The translations under genes were made by a program, and so were the position numbers. From NCBI RefSeq assembly GCF_030538695.1, contig NZ_JAUNTN010000009.1, forward strand, positions 58,156 to 122,155: a stretch of DNA of 64,000 bases. Reading direction: 5' to 3'. The stretch's first letter is position 1. Each line of letters opens with the position of its first letter. Source of the stretch: Paracoccus sp. (in: a-proteobacteria) (GTDB taxonomy: Bacteria; Pseudomonadota; Alphaproteobacteria; Rhodobacterales; Rhodobacteraceae). The notes below the pieces were generated by a model. The model saw only the letters and a program-made list of their open reading frames with translations. It was not told the origin of the DNA and searched no databases. Below are positions 28,389 through 37,700 of the stretch, piece by piece.

Positions 28389-28469
28389 CTGTATCCTCAT
28401 TCCTGCGGAATGGCTTACATCCGCTTTGGCATGGGGGTATCTGTCACGAAAGCAAAAGGGAATAAAAGC

Positions 28470-29018
28470 GTGAGTGAACATTGGGTTTTCGGCTATGGCT
28501 CGCTGATCTGGCACCCCGAGTTCCCGGTGGCAGAACAGGTTAACGCGCGACTGGACGGCTATGCCCGGCGGTTCTGTATGCATTCGGTCGAATATCGCGG
28601 CACCCCGGAACGCCCTGGTCTGGTGCTGGCGCTGGACCGGGCCGAGGCGGCCTCTTGCGCGGGCGTCGCCTTTCGGATTGATCCCGCCGACTGGCCCCAG
28701 GCCATCGCCGGGCTGCGTGCGCGTGAGCTGGTGACGAACGCCTATGCCGAGGCGGAACTGCTCATTACGCTGGCCGACCGGCGGCAGGTAACGGCAATCA
28801 CCTATGTGATCCGCCACGATCACCACCAATATACCGGCGATCTGTCCCTGTCTGAGCAGGCCCGGATCATCGCAGCGGCCCACGGCCAGCGTGGCCCGAA
28901 CCGCGACTATCTGTTCAACACCGCCCTGCATCTGGCCGAGCTTGGCCTGCCTGATCCGGCGCTGGAAGAACTGTCGCAGATGGTGCGCGACCTGATCGCG
29001 CCCCCAGCCGCCGGTTAG
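28470..29018 (+). CDS. ChaC-like gamma-glutamylcyclotransferase
   Basis: 182 residues. The N terminus Phe-Gly-Tyr-Gly-Ser-Leu-Ile-Trp is the hallmark of the ChaC family, which cleaves glutathione to 5-oxoproline and Cys-Gly. A conserved Ala-x-Tyr-x-Val-x-like segment and a C-terminal helix follow. I chose GTG 28470, which places the motif six residues from the start as in the family and has AAGGG nine bases upstream; an ATG further upstream would add a foreign-looking extension. Glutathione turnover is the likely role. Confidence 0.85.
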   Translation: MSEHWVFGYGSLIWHPEFPVAEQVNARLDGYARRFCMHSVEYRGTPERPGLVLALDRAEAASCAGVAFRIDPADWPQAIAGLRARELVTNAYAEAELLITLADRRQVTAITYVIRHDHHQYTGDLSLSEQARIIAAAHGQRGPNRDYLFNTALHLAELGLPDPALEELSQMVRDLIAPPAAG

Positions 29019-29079
29019 GCTTGGCAGATCAGGGCATGGGGCCTAACATCGCGGCGAATCGCGACAAAAGGCCGATACC

Positions 29080-30369
29080 GTGACCGAAACCGCCGATACA
29101 CCCACACCGCGCCGTCGCCTCTCGGGCGCAACCACCACCCCGCGCAACCAGATCAGCACGCCAAAGTTCACCCAGCCGGTGCGGCAAGTGCTGCTGATGC
29201 TGCTGGTGCTGGGCGCCGTAGGTGCGGGCGTCACGCTGGCCCTTACCCGCATCCTGCCAATCTTTTCCGCCAACGTCTTTCTGAACGGCATCATTCTGGC
29301 AGTATTCGTGCTTGGCGTGCTGGCCTGTTTCTGGCAGGTCGCGCAGCTTGTCACCTCGGTCAGCTGGATCGAGCGTTTCGCTGCCCGCCGTCAGAACGCT
29401 TTGCAGGCCGGGGTGGCGCCGCAGGATCAGGCCGACCCGGATCAGGCACCACGCCTGCTGGCCCCGCTGGCGGCGCTGCTTGGCGCGCGTGGGCCGACCT
29501 CGGGGGTGATCTCGACCGGATCGGCGCGATCCATTCTGGATTCCGTCGCCACCCGCATAGACGAGGCGCGGGACATCACCAAATACCTTGCCAACCTGCT
29601 GATTTTCCTTGGTCTTCTTGGGACGTTCTACGGGCTTGCCACGACCGTTCCTGCCGTCGTCGAAACCATCCGCGCCCTTGCGCCTGAGGACGGCCAGACC
29701 GGGCTGGAGGTATTCGACAAGCTGATGACCGGGCTGGAGGCGCAGCTTGGCGGTATGGGGACGGCCTTTTCCAGTTCGCTTCTGGGGCTGGCTGGCTCGC
29801 TGGTGGTGGGGCTGCTGGAGTTGTTCGTGACCCATGGCCAGAACCGCTTTTTCCGCGAGCTTGAGGAATGGATGTCGGGCTTTACCCGCATCAGCCTTGC
29901 CGCGACCGATGGGGATGGAGTGGACAGCGCGGCGGTGGCGGGTTTTCTGGACCAGATGGCCACGCAAATGGTCACGCTGCAAAACTTTTACGCCGAACGC
30001 GACGAATTGCGCGACCAAGAGGCGCTGGAGGCCGACCAGCGCATCCTGCTGCTGGTGCAAGGCATTGAACGCATGGTCAAACATTCTACCGCCGAAACCG
30101 AGGCGACCGTGGCCCGCGCGGCGAACCTGACCCGCGCCTTGAACGATCTGGCGCAGGGGCAAAAGCGGCTGATCGAAGTTGCCGAGGCCGGGCCGTCAGA
30201 TGATCCCGAAGCGCGGATGCACCTGCGCAATATCGACCTTGCCCTTGGCCGTCTGGCCGAAGAATCCGCCAGCACACAAGCCGAGATGCTGACCGGATTG
30301 CGCGCCGAACTGGCCGCGCTGCGCCGCGATCTGCGGGCGCTGGCGACAGGGGGCGAGCATGGCGCTTGA
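29080..30369 (+). CDS. MotA/TolQ/ExbB-type proton channel protein
   Basis: 429 residues, starting with GTG after AAAAGG. Four membrane segments are visible at ~36-55, ~62-88, ~168-188 and ~225-248. The last two resemble the TolQ/MotA channel pair, with Leu-Gly-Leu-Leu-Gly-Thr-Phe-Tyr-Gly-Leu and a Gly-Met-Gly-Thr-Ala-Phe-Ser-Ser-Ser-Leu-Leu-Gly segment. A long cytoplasmic helical tail follows at ~255-425. The next gene, an OmpA-like partner, overlaps by 11 bases. The pair looks like an ion-driven motor or force transducer unrelated to flagella, since no flagellar gene is present here. Confidence 0.82.
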   Translation: MTETADTPTPRRRLSGATTTPRNQISTPKFTQPVRQVLLMLLVLGAVGAGVTLALTRILPIFSANVFLNGIILAVFVLGVLACFWQVAQLVTSVSWIERFAARRQNALQAGVAPQDQADPDQAPRLLAPLAALLGARGPTSGVISTGSARSILDSVATRIDEARDITKYLANLLIFLGLLGTFYGLATTVPAVVETIRALAPEDGQTGLEVFDKLMTGLEAQLGGMGTAFSSSLLGLAGSLVVGLLELFVTHGQNRFFRELEEWMSGFTRISLAATDGDGVDSAAVAGFLDQMATQMVTLQNFYAERDELRDQEALEADQRILLLVQGIERMVKHSTAETEATVARAANLTRALNDLAQGQKRLIEVAEAGPSDDPEARMHLRNIDLALGRLAEESASTQAEMLTGLRAELAALRRDLRALATGGEHGA

Positions 30370-31537
30370 CCGGCGCGGCAACCGCTTTTCCACAAATATC
30401 TGGCCCGGTTTCGTCGATGCGATGACCGCGCTGTTGATGGTGCTGATGTTCGTGCTGACGATTTTCATGGTGGTGCAATCGGTGCTGCGCGACCGCATCA
30501 CCACGCAGGACGACGAGCTGACCCGTCTTGGCCGCGAAATCGCCGGGCTGACCACAACCCTTGGCACGGCGCAGGACCGGGCCGCCGGGCTGGAGGCCGA
30601 TCTGACCGCTGCGCGTGACGCCGGAGCCGCCCTGCAAGACCGGTTGGACACCACGACGCTGGACCTTGAAGCCCAACGCAAGGCTGCCGAAGAAACCCTG
30701 ACCCTGCTGGCCGCTGCCGAAGCCGCCCGCGATCAGGCCCGGACAGAGGCCGCCGCACAACTGACCGAAGCGCAGCGTCAGGCCGCCCTTCTGGCCTTGG
30801 CGCAGGAACGCCTGAACCAACAGGACAGCCAAAGCGCCGAGGACGCCCGCCGCACGGCGGCGCTGAACGCGCAACTGGCGGACCTGCGGGCCAATCTTGG
30901 GCGGCTGAACGCAGTTCTGGCCGCCAGCGATCAAGCGCAAACCGAAGCACAAGCCGAAATCACCGACCTTGGCACCCGGCTGAACGCCGCCCTGCTGCGC
31001 GCCGCCGAGGCTGAAAAGGCCCGATCCGATCTGGAGCGCGAAGCCCGCACCCGCGCCGAAACCGAGGCACAGGATCTGGCCCGTTACCGCAGCGAGTTCT
31101 TTGGCCGCCTGTCAGAAATTCTCGCCGGACGGCAGGGGGTTCAGGTGGTGGGCGACCGCTTTGTGTTCGACAGCGAAGTGCTGTTCGCCTCGGGTGAGGC
31201 CACGCTGTCAGATACGGGCCGCGCCCAAATCCGGCAGGTTGCGGATATGCTGCGCGGCATCGCAGGCGATATTCCCGAAGGCATCGACTGGATCATCCGC
31301 GTGGATGGTCACACCGATAACGTGCCGCTATCGGGCAGCGGGCGGTTCCGCGACAACTGGGAGCTGTCGCAGGCCCGTGCGCTGGCGGTGGTGCGCTATA
31401 TGGTGAACGACCTTGGCTTTCCCGCCGCCCGCCTTGCCGCCACCGGCTTTGGCGAAACCCGCCCGTTGGCCGCAGGTGACAGTCCCGAGGCCCGCGCCCA
31501 AAACCGCCGGATTGAGCTGAAGCTGACCGAGCGGTGA
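30359..31537 (+). CDS. OmpA/MotB-like peptidoglycan-binding protein with long coiled coil
   Basis: 392 residues. One N-terminal membrane helix at ~18-42 contains Asp in Phe-Val-Asp-Ala-Met-Thr-Ala-Leu, matching the ion-binding Asp of MotB-like partners. A ~200-residue Ala/Glu/Gln/Arg-rich coiled coil at ~45-245 follows. The C-terminal OmpA domain (~265-390) has Asp-Gly-His-Thr-Asp-Asn-Val-Pro and Asn-Arg-Arg-Ile-Glu-Leu-Lys for peptidoglycan binding. Together with the preceding channel protein it forms a MotAB-like unit, with the coiled coil spanning the periplasm. Confidence 0.84.
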   Translation: MALDRRGNRFSTNIWPGFVDAMTALLMVLMFVLTIFMVVQSVLRDRITTQDDELTRLGREIAGLTTTLGTAQDRAAGLEADLTAARDAGAALQDRLDTTTLDLEAQRKAAEETLTLLAAAEAARDQARTEAAAQLTEAQRQAALLALAQERLNQQDSQSAEDARRTAALNAQLADLRANLGRLNAVLAASDQAQTEAQAEITDLGTRLNAALLRAAEAEKARSDLEREARTRAETEAQDLARYRSEFFGRLSEILAGRQGVQVVGDRFVFDSEVLFASGEATLSDTGRAQIRQVADMLRGIAGDIPEGIDWIIRVDGHTDNVPLSGSGRFRDNWELSQARALAVVRYMVNDLGFPAARLAATGFGETRPLAAGDSPEARAQNRRIELKLTER

Positions 31538-31558
31538 ATCTTTTGTCCATAAATATCC
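31538..31558 (-). repeat. Dispersed intergenic motif, copy 3
   Basis: Read on the minus strand this is a GGATATTTATGGACAAAAGA-type element. It matches the copy at 18077 at 19 of 21 positions and lies directly after the OmpA-like gene, before the convergent miaB end. Confidence 0.55.
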
Positions 31559-31592
31559 AAACCCTGCGCCCGCAACAGACGCGGCGCGGGCC

Positions 31593-32900
31593 TTAAACCA
31601 GCTCGCCCCGCAGCGAGTTCGGCGCGCTTTCCACGATCCGCACCTGCACCAGATCCCCGATCTGTGCTTCCGGCGCTGCCACGAACACCGAATGAAGATA
31701 ATCCGATTTGCCGACCATTTGTCCCGGCAGGCGGCCCGGCTTTTCAAACAGCACACCAAGGGTGCGCCCGACCATGCTTTGCTGTGCCGCCTTTTGCTGG
31801 CGGTCCAGTTGCGCCTGCAACTCATGCAGCCGCGCATCGGCCACCGCATCGTCAACCGGCGCACGGTCCGCCGCCGGAGTGCCGGGACGCGGCGAGTATT
31901 TGAAGCTGAAGGCGGTGCCAAAACCGACCTGCTCAATCAGCCGCAGCGTATCGGCATGGTCCTGATCGGTTTCGCCGGGAAACCCGACGATAAAATCGCT
32001 GGTCAGCATGATGTCGGGCCGGGCCGCGCGGATGCGGTCGATCAGCCGCAAATAGCTGTCCGCCGTATGCTTGCGGTTCATCGCCTTCAAAATCCGGTCA
32101 CTGCCCGACTGCACCGGCAAATGCAGATAAGGCATCAACTGCGGCACATCCCGATGCGCCGCAATCAGGTCATCGCCCATATCGTTGGGGTGGCTGGTCG
32201 TGTAACGGATACGGTCCAACCCGTCGATTTCGGCAATCCGGCGGATCAGATCACCAAAACCAGCCGCGCCCTCGCCATGCCAGCCGTTGACGTTCTGCCC
32301 CAGCAGAGTGATCTCGCGCACGCCACGGGCGACCAGATCGCGGGCTTCATCCAGAATCCGGGCAGCCGGGCGGCTGACCTCGGCCCCACGGGTATAGGGA
32401 ACGACGCAAAAGGCGCAAAACTTGTCGCAACCTTCCTGCACGGTCAGAAAAGCCGCAGGTGCGCGACGGGTGGCGCGGTTCTTGGGCAGGTGGTCGAATT
32501 TGTCTTCGGTCGGGAACTCGGTCAGCACGCGCGGGCCGTCACCACGCGCCATCGCCGGCAGGTGGTGATAACTTTGCGGCCCGACCACCAGATCCACCAG
32601 CGGCATCCGGTTCACGATTTCCTCGCCCTCGGCCTGCGCGACGCAACCGGCGACAGCGATTTTCAGATCCGGGCGTTCGGCTTTCAGCGGTTTCAGGCGG
32701 CCAAGGTCGGAATACAGCTTTTCCGCCGCCTTTTCACGGATGTGACAGGTGTTCAGCAGCACCATATCCGCCTGCGCCTGATCCTCGGTCAGCACATAGC
32801 CCTCAGTCCCCATGGCCTCGGCCATGCGGGAACTGTCATAGACGTTCATCTGGCAACCATAGGTCTTGATGAACAGCTTTTTCGGGGCGCTATCGGTCAT
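31593..32900 (-). CDS. miaB: tRNA-2-methylthio-N6-dimethylallyladenosine synthase
   Basis: 435 residues, normal length. This radical-SAM methylthiotransferase modifies A37 of tRNAs that read codons starting with U. The N-terminal MTTase domain has Thr-Tyr-Gly-Cys-Gln-Met-Asn and Asn-Thr-Cys. The radical-SAM cluster motif is Cys-Asp-Lys-Phe-Cys-Ala-Phe-Cys at ~153-160. The C-terminal TRAM domain follows at ~375-435. It is convergent with the OmpA-like gene and divergent from the TfoX-C gene. Confidence 0.94.
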   Translation of the reverse strand: MTDSAPKKLFIKTYGCQMNVYDSSRMAEAMGTEGYVLTEDQAQADMVLLNTCHIREKAAEKLYSDLGRLKPLKAERPDLKIAVAGCVAQAEGEEIVNRMPLVDLVVGPQSYHHLPAMARGDGPRVLTEFPTEDKFDHLPKNRATRRAPAAFLTVQEGCDKFCAFCVVPYTRGAEVSRPAARILDEARDLVARGVREITLLGQNVNGWHGEGAAGFGDLIRRIAEIDGLDRIRYTTSHPNDMGDDLIAAHRDVPQLMPYLHLPVQSGSDRILKAMNRKHTADSYLRLIDRIRAARPDIMLTSDFIVGFPGETDQDHADTLRLIEQVGFGTAFSFKYSPRPGTPAADRAPVDDAVADARLHELQAQLDRQQKAAQQSMVGRTLGVLFEKPGRLPGQMVGKSDYLHSVFVAAPEAQIGDLVQVRIVESAPNSLRGELV

Positions 32901-32964
32901 GGGGCTGGTCCTTGGCTAAGCGCGGCTGATACATCACAATCGCCACATTTGCAAAGGCCCCCTC

Positions 32965-33300
32965 ATGTCTGACCTGACGGCGATTCCCAATATCGGCCCG
33001 GCCACTGCACAATCGCTGATCGCAGCGGGGATCAGGGATGCAGCCCATCTGCTGGACATGGGTGCGGACGCAGCCTATCGGGCGCTGCTGGCGCATGGCG
33101 AAAGGCCGCATTTCATTGGCTATTATGTGCTGCATATGGCCCTGCAAGGCCGTCCGTGGAACGATTGCAAGGGCGCAGAAAAAGACGCGCTGCGCCAGCG
33201 TTTCGATGCTCTGGTCACAGAAATGCGCAGCCATGACAGCGCCATCGAGGCGGCCCTGTCCGAAATTGGCCTGCCCGCGCCCCGCAAAGACGACCATTGA
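32965..33300 (+). CDS. TfoX C-terminal domain protein (standalone)
   Basis: 111 residues. The N-terminal half is a helix-hairpin-helix-like TfoX_C domain: Ile-Pro-Asn-Ile-Gly-Pro-Ala-Thr-Ala at ~7-15, then Leu-Leu-Asp-Met-Gly-Ala and the Tyr-Tyr-Val-Leu-His-Met-Ala-Leu-Gln-Gly-Arg-Pro-Trp-Asn segment. The N-terminal TfoX half is absent. In gammaproteobacteria TfoX/Sxy promotes competence, but the role of isolated C-terminal domains is not established. A transaminase gene follows after 51 bases. Confidence 0.82.
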   Translation: MSDLTAIPNIGPATAQSLIAAGIRDAAHLLDMGADAAYRALLAHGERPHFIGYYVLHMALQGRPWNDCKGAEKDALRQRFDALVTEMRSHDSAIEAALSEIGLPAPRKDDH

Positions 33301-33351
33301 AGCCCTGACGCTGCCCGGATAGCCTGCCCCAAACGCTTTGGAGGCATTGCG

Positions 33352-34713
33352 ATGAAAAACACAAGCTGGTCGGCCCGCGCCGACGAACATTCGATGTATG
33401 GTTTTACCGACCTGCCAAGCATCCATGAGCGCGGCACGATTGTCCTGACCCATGGCGAAGGCCCCTATATCGTGGACACCGAGGGCCGCCGCTATCTGGA
33501 TGCCAATTCGGGCCTTTGGAACATGGTCGCCGGTTTCGACCACCCCGGCCTGCGTGACGCCGCCAAGGCGCAATATGACCGCTTTCCCGGCTATCACGCC
33601 TTTTTCGGGCGCATGTCGGATCAGACCGTCCTGCTGTCGGAAAAGCTGATCGAGGTATCCCCCTGGGATCGCGGCAAGGTGTTCTACACCAACTCGGGGT
33701 CCGAGGCGAATGATACCATGGTCAAGATGCTGTGGTTTCTGCACGCCAGCGAAGGCAACCCGAAACGCCGCAAGATCCTGACCCGCTGGAACGCCTATCA
33801 CGGCGTCACCGCGATTTCCGCCAGCATGACCGGCAAACCCTATAACGAAGTTTTCGGCCTGCCGCTGGACGGGTTCATCCACCTGACCTGCCCGCATTAC
33901 TGGCGCTTTGGCAAGGATGGCGAGACCGAGGCACAATTCACCCAACGCCTTGCAGACGAGCTGGAGGCCACCATTGCCCGCGAAGGCGCCGACACTATTG
34001 CCGGGTTCTTTGCCGAGCCGGTGATGGGCGCGGGCGGTGTGATCCCGCCGTCGAAAGGTTATTTTCAGGCGATCCAGCCGATCTTGCAAAAACACGGTAT
34101 CCCGCTGATCTCGGATGAGGTAATCTGCGGTTTCGGCCGCACCGGCTCGACCTGGGGCTGTGAAACCTATGGGTTCGTCCCCGATGCGATTATCAGCTCC
34201 AAGGCACTGACCGCCGGGTTCTTCCCGATGGGTGCGGTCATGCTTGGGCCTGATCTCTCGGACCGCATGGATGCCGCCGTCGAAAAGATCGAGGAGTTCC
34301 CCCACGGTTTCACCGCATCCGGCCATCCGGTCGGCTGCGCCATCGCGCTGAAGGCCATCGACGTGGTGATGAACGAGGGGCTGGCCGATAACGTCAGGCG
34401 CCTTGCCCCCCGGCTGGAAGCGGGGCTGCGGGCGATCATGGAGCGCAGCGACCATATCGGGGAATTGCGCGGCGTCGGCTATATGTGGGCGCTGGAGGCG
34501 GTCAAGGACAAGGCAACCAAGCAGCCCTTTGACGGCTCGCTGTCGGTCAGCGAGCGCATCGCCAACACCTGCACCGACATGGGCCTGATCTGCCGCCCGC
34601 TGGGCCAGTCCATCGTGCTATGCCCGCCCTTCACGCTGACCGAGGCGCAGATGGACGAAATGTTCGATAAGCTGGAAACCGCGCTCAACAAGGTCTTTGC
34701 CGAGGTCGGCTGA
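33352..34713 (+). CDS. Class III omega-transaminase (PLP)
   Basis: 453 residues. From memory the sequence is very close to the structurally characterised omega-transaminase of Paracoccus denitrificans, matching through the N-terminal Tyr-Gly-Phe-Thr-Asp, Asp-Ala-Asn-Ser-Gly-Leu-Trp-Asn-Met and Gly-Tyr-His-Ala-Phe-Phe-Gly-Arg blocks. PLP residues are visible: Asp in Ile-Ser-Asp-Glu-Val, and the Schiff-base Lys in Ile-Ser-Ser-Lys-Ala-Leu-Thr-Ala-Gly. It transfers amino groups between amines or omega-amino acids and pyruvate-type acceptors. The natural substrate is not shown by context. A perfect inverted repeat follows the gene. Confidence 0.88.
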   Translation: MKNTSWSARADEHSMYGFTDLPSIHERGTIVLTHGEGPYIVDTEGRRYLDANSGLWNMVAGFDHPGLRDAAKAQYDRFPGYHAFFGRMSDQTVLLSEKLIEVSPWDRGKVFYTNSGSEANDTMVKMLWFLHASEGNPKRRKILTRWNAYHGVTAISASMTGKPYNEVFGLPLDGFIHLTCPHYWRFGKDGETEAQFTQRLADELEATIAREGADTIAGFFAEPVMGAGGVIPPSKGYFQAIQPILQKHGIPLISDEVICGFGRTGSTWGCETYGFVPDAIISSKALTAGFFPMGAVMLGPDLSDRMDAAVEKIEEFPHGFTASGHPVGCAIALKAIDVVMNEGLADNVRRLAPRLEAGLRAIMERSDHIGELRGVGYMWALEAVKDKATKQPFDGSLSVSERIANTCTDMGLICRPLGQSIVLCPPFTLTEAQMDEMFDKLETALNKVFAEVG

Positions 34714-34736
34714 ACCCGCGCGTCTGTTGACCATCT

Positions 34737-34761
34737 GGCACGCAGGGTTTACCTGCGTGCC
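34737..34761. promoter_or_regulatory. Perfect 10-bp inverted repeat before the glycan operon
   Basis: GGCACGCAGG (34737-34746) and CCTGCGTGCC (34752-34761) flank a 5-base GTTTA spacer. It starts 24 bases after the transaminase stop and ends 30 bases before the GTG of the fusion gene. TTGACC lies just upstream at 34727-34732. No T run follows, so it is either an unusual terminator or an operator for the operon. Confidence 0.5.
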
Positions 34762-34791
34762 GTGCCTTATATCCGATCGCAAGGTTAACCC

Positions 34792-37700
34792 GTGACCGAC
34801 AGCCCCGCCCCCGCCAGCCGCCGCGCTATCCTGTTGATTTTAGGGATGCACCGCAGCGGCACCTCATTTCTGGCCGATTGCGCGGGGGCGCTTGGTTTTA
34901 CGCTGCCGCTGGACCGGGGCGGGCCTGCCGCCGACAATGCCCGCGGCCATTTTGAACCGCAGGCAATGGTGCATCTGAACGATGACCTCCTCTCCTCGAC
35001 CGGATGGGAGCGGGTCGGCCAATGGACGCCACCTGCGCTGGATCCCCGGCTGGCTGCACGACTCGATCAGGCACTGGATGCGTCCTATGGCGATGCTGCG
35101 CGAGTGGTGATGAAAGATCCGCGCTTGTCGCTGACCCTGCCGCTGTGGCGGACGCATTTCGCGGCGCAAGGCGCGGATATGGTGGCGCTGATCGCATTGC
35201 GCGACCCGCGCGAGGTGGCGGATTCGCTGGCCAGCCGCGACGACATACAGCGCGATTTCGCCATGCTCTTGTGGCTGGCCTATACGCTGCGGGCCTTTGC
35301 GGGCAGCTCTGAGCTGCCCCGAATGACGGTGTTGTTCCCCGATTGGGTGGCTGACCCGACCCCGGTCCTGCATCGCATTGCCACACTGACCGGCATTGAC
35401 CTGCCCAAAGATGCCGTCGCGGAAATCGCCGCCCGCTTTGCCGCCGATCAGGTCCACGCCCGCCCGGAACCCGCAGCAGCGCCTTCGCCCATCGAGACTC
35501 TGGCCGTTGAGATTTTCGAGACCCTGCGCCCGCTGGCTGCGGATGGCACCCTGCCCGACGCCAAGGCACTGGCCGCTTGGCAGGCCCGCTTTGACACGCT
35601 GGCCGCGCCGGTTTTGGGCGCAGAGCGTAGCCATACCCGCGCCCTGACCGCCGCGCAGGAACAAAACCGCCGGCTTACCACCCTGCGCGATGACGCATTG
35701 GCGCGTGCGGGGCAGACCGCCAAGGATTTTAACGAGGTTCATTCCACGCTGCTGGACACCGAGGCCCAACGCGACTTTCTGCAAAGCCAGCTTGCTGATC
35801 GTCTGCACGATTTTCAGGCATTACAGCACGACCTGACCGCGACCGAAACCCAGCGCGATGAGGTAACGGCAGTCCTGAGCGATACCCGCAACCTGCTGAC
35901 CGCAACCGAAACTCAGCGCGACGAGGTAACGGCAATCCTGCACGATACCCGCGACCGGCTGTCCCAAACCGAAGCTGCCTCGGATCGCCATTATGCCGAA
36001 TGGGAAACCGCTGTGGCACATCTGGACCGCCGTCAGGCTGAGCTGGAAACCGCCTTAACTCACCTCCATAACGCTCAGGCGCAGAATGATTTTCTGGCCG
36101 AGCGACTTCGGATCGAACGCATGACCATCCTGAAGCCGATTTACCGCCGCATCTATGGTTTCGGCGGTCGCGCCCTGCGCCGGATCGCGCCACCCGCGCT
36201 GGTCGAAGCCCTGCGCCGCCGCTTACCGCAGCCCGGTGGCATCCCCGGCAGGCTGGCTTTTACCCCGCTGCCTGAAACCACCGCCCCCGCACAAGCTTTC
36301 GACATCCCCCCCCCCCGCAGCGGCGACAAGCCAGATGTATTCGTCTTTTCGATCATCAACTGGGACTTTCGCACCCAGCGCCCGCAGTATTTGGCAACAG
36401 AAATGGCCCGCGCCGGTCATCGGGTGTTCTTCGTCGAGATGGAACAGGATCATGGCCCCGGATCAGCCCGAGAGGTCGCCTCGAATGTCCATGTGATCCG
36501 GCTGTCGCAACAGGGCGTGCGCCATATCCAGCCCTATACCGGCGTGCCGACACCCCGGCAGGCACGCGGCTGGATCGACAATTTCCATGCACTTTGCGAC
36601 CAGATCCACATCTCGCCAACCGCGCATGTGGTGGTCGAGCATCCGTTCTGGTGGCATTTCGTCAAACATCTGGCGCCACGCTTCCGCATCACCTTTGATT
36701 GCATGGATGACATCGGCGGCTTCTCGAACACCGAACAGCATGTTCTGGATGCCGAGATGGAGATGATCGCCAAAGCCGACAAGATGTTCGTCAGCTCGCA
36801 ATATCTCTTTGATAGGTTTTCGCAAATCCGCGACGTTGTGATGGTGCGCAACGGCACGGATGTCAGCCATTTCATCCGTGAACCCGAGATCGAACCAATC
36901 CCCGACTTTCTGCAAGGCAAGCTGGCCGATGGCAAGATCCACGTTGGCTATGTTGGTGCGATTGCCGAATGGTTCGATGTGGACATGCTGGAAGCTGTCG
37001 CCCGTGACAACCCGGATTTCGACATCCACCTTTGCGGTGCCGTGACGGCCGAGGCCCCCCTGCGGCTGGAGGCCCTGCCCAACATCACCATGCACGGCGA
37101 AATCCCCTATAAGGATGTGCCAGCCTTTCTGAAGGCGATGGACGTGCTGATCATCCCATTCCAGCTTTTGCCGATCATCAAAGCCTGCGATCCGGTCAAG
37201 TTCTACGAATATTCCGCCGTCATGCGCCCCACCGTCGCCACCGCCCTGCCCGAACTGGAACGCGCGTGCGATCTTGTCATCACGGCGCATGATGCGACCG
37301 ATTTTGCCGCCGGCATCCGGCAGGCGGCAGAACGCGGACGCAACCCGGATTTTGGCCCGGCGTTGCGCCAATATGCACTTGATAACGCCTGGTCTTTCCG
37401 CGCGGCCGACATGCTGGCAGAGATGGAACGGATGCCGCTGCTGTCGGTGGTGGTGCTGGCCTATGGCGACCCGGAACTGACGCTGGCAACGCTTTATTCC
37501 ATGACCGGCTTGGGCGAGATTTACCCGAATCTGGAAATCATCGTCTCGGACAACGGCTCACCCGAAAATGCGCTTGAGCAACTTCGCGCCGTTGCCCGTG
37601 CTGACAGCCGCATCCGCCTGATCGAGAACGGCGAAAACCTGGGTTTTGCTGCGGGCAACAACGTCGGCATCAAGGCAGCACGCGGCGAATATGTGCTGCT

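Noticed and set aside
29080-31537. A Zorya anti-phage system
   Set aside because: Only a ZorAB-like pair is present. The flanks are chaC and miaB, with no ZorC, ZorD or ZorE gene.
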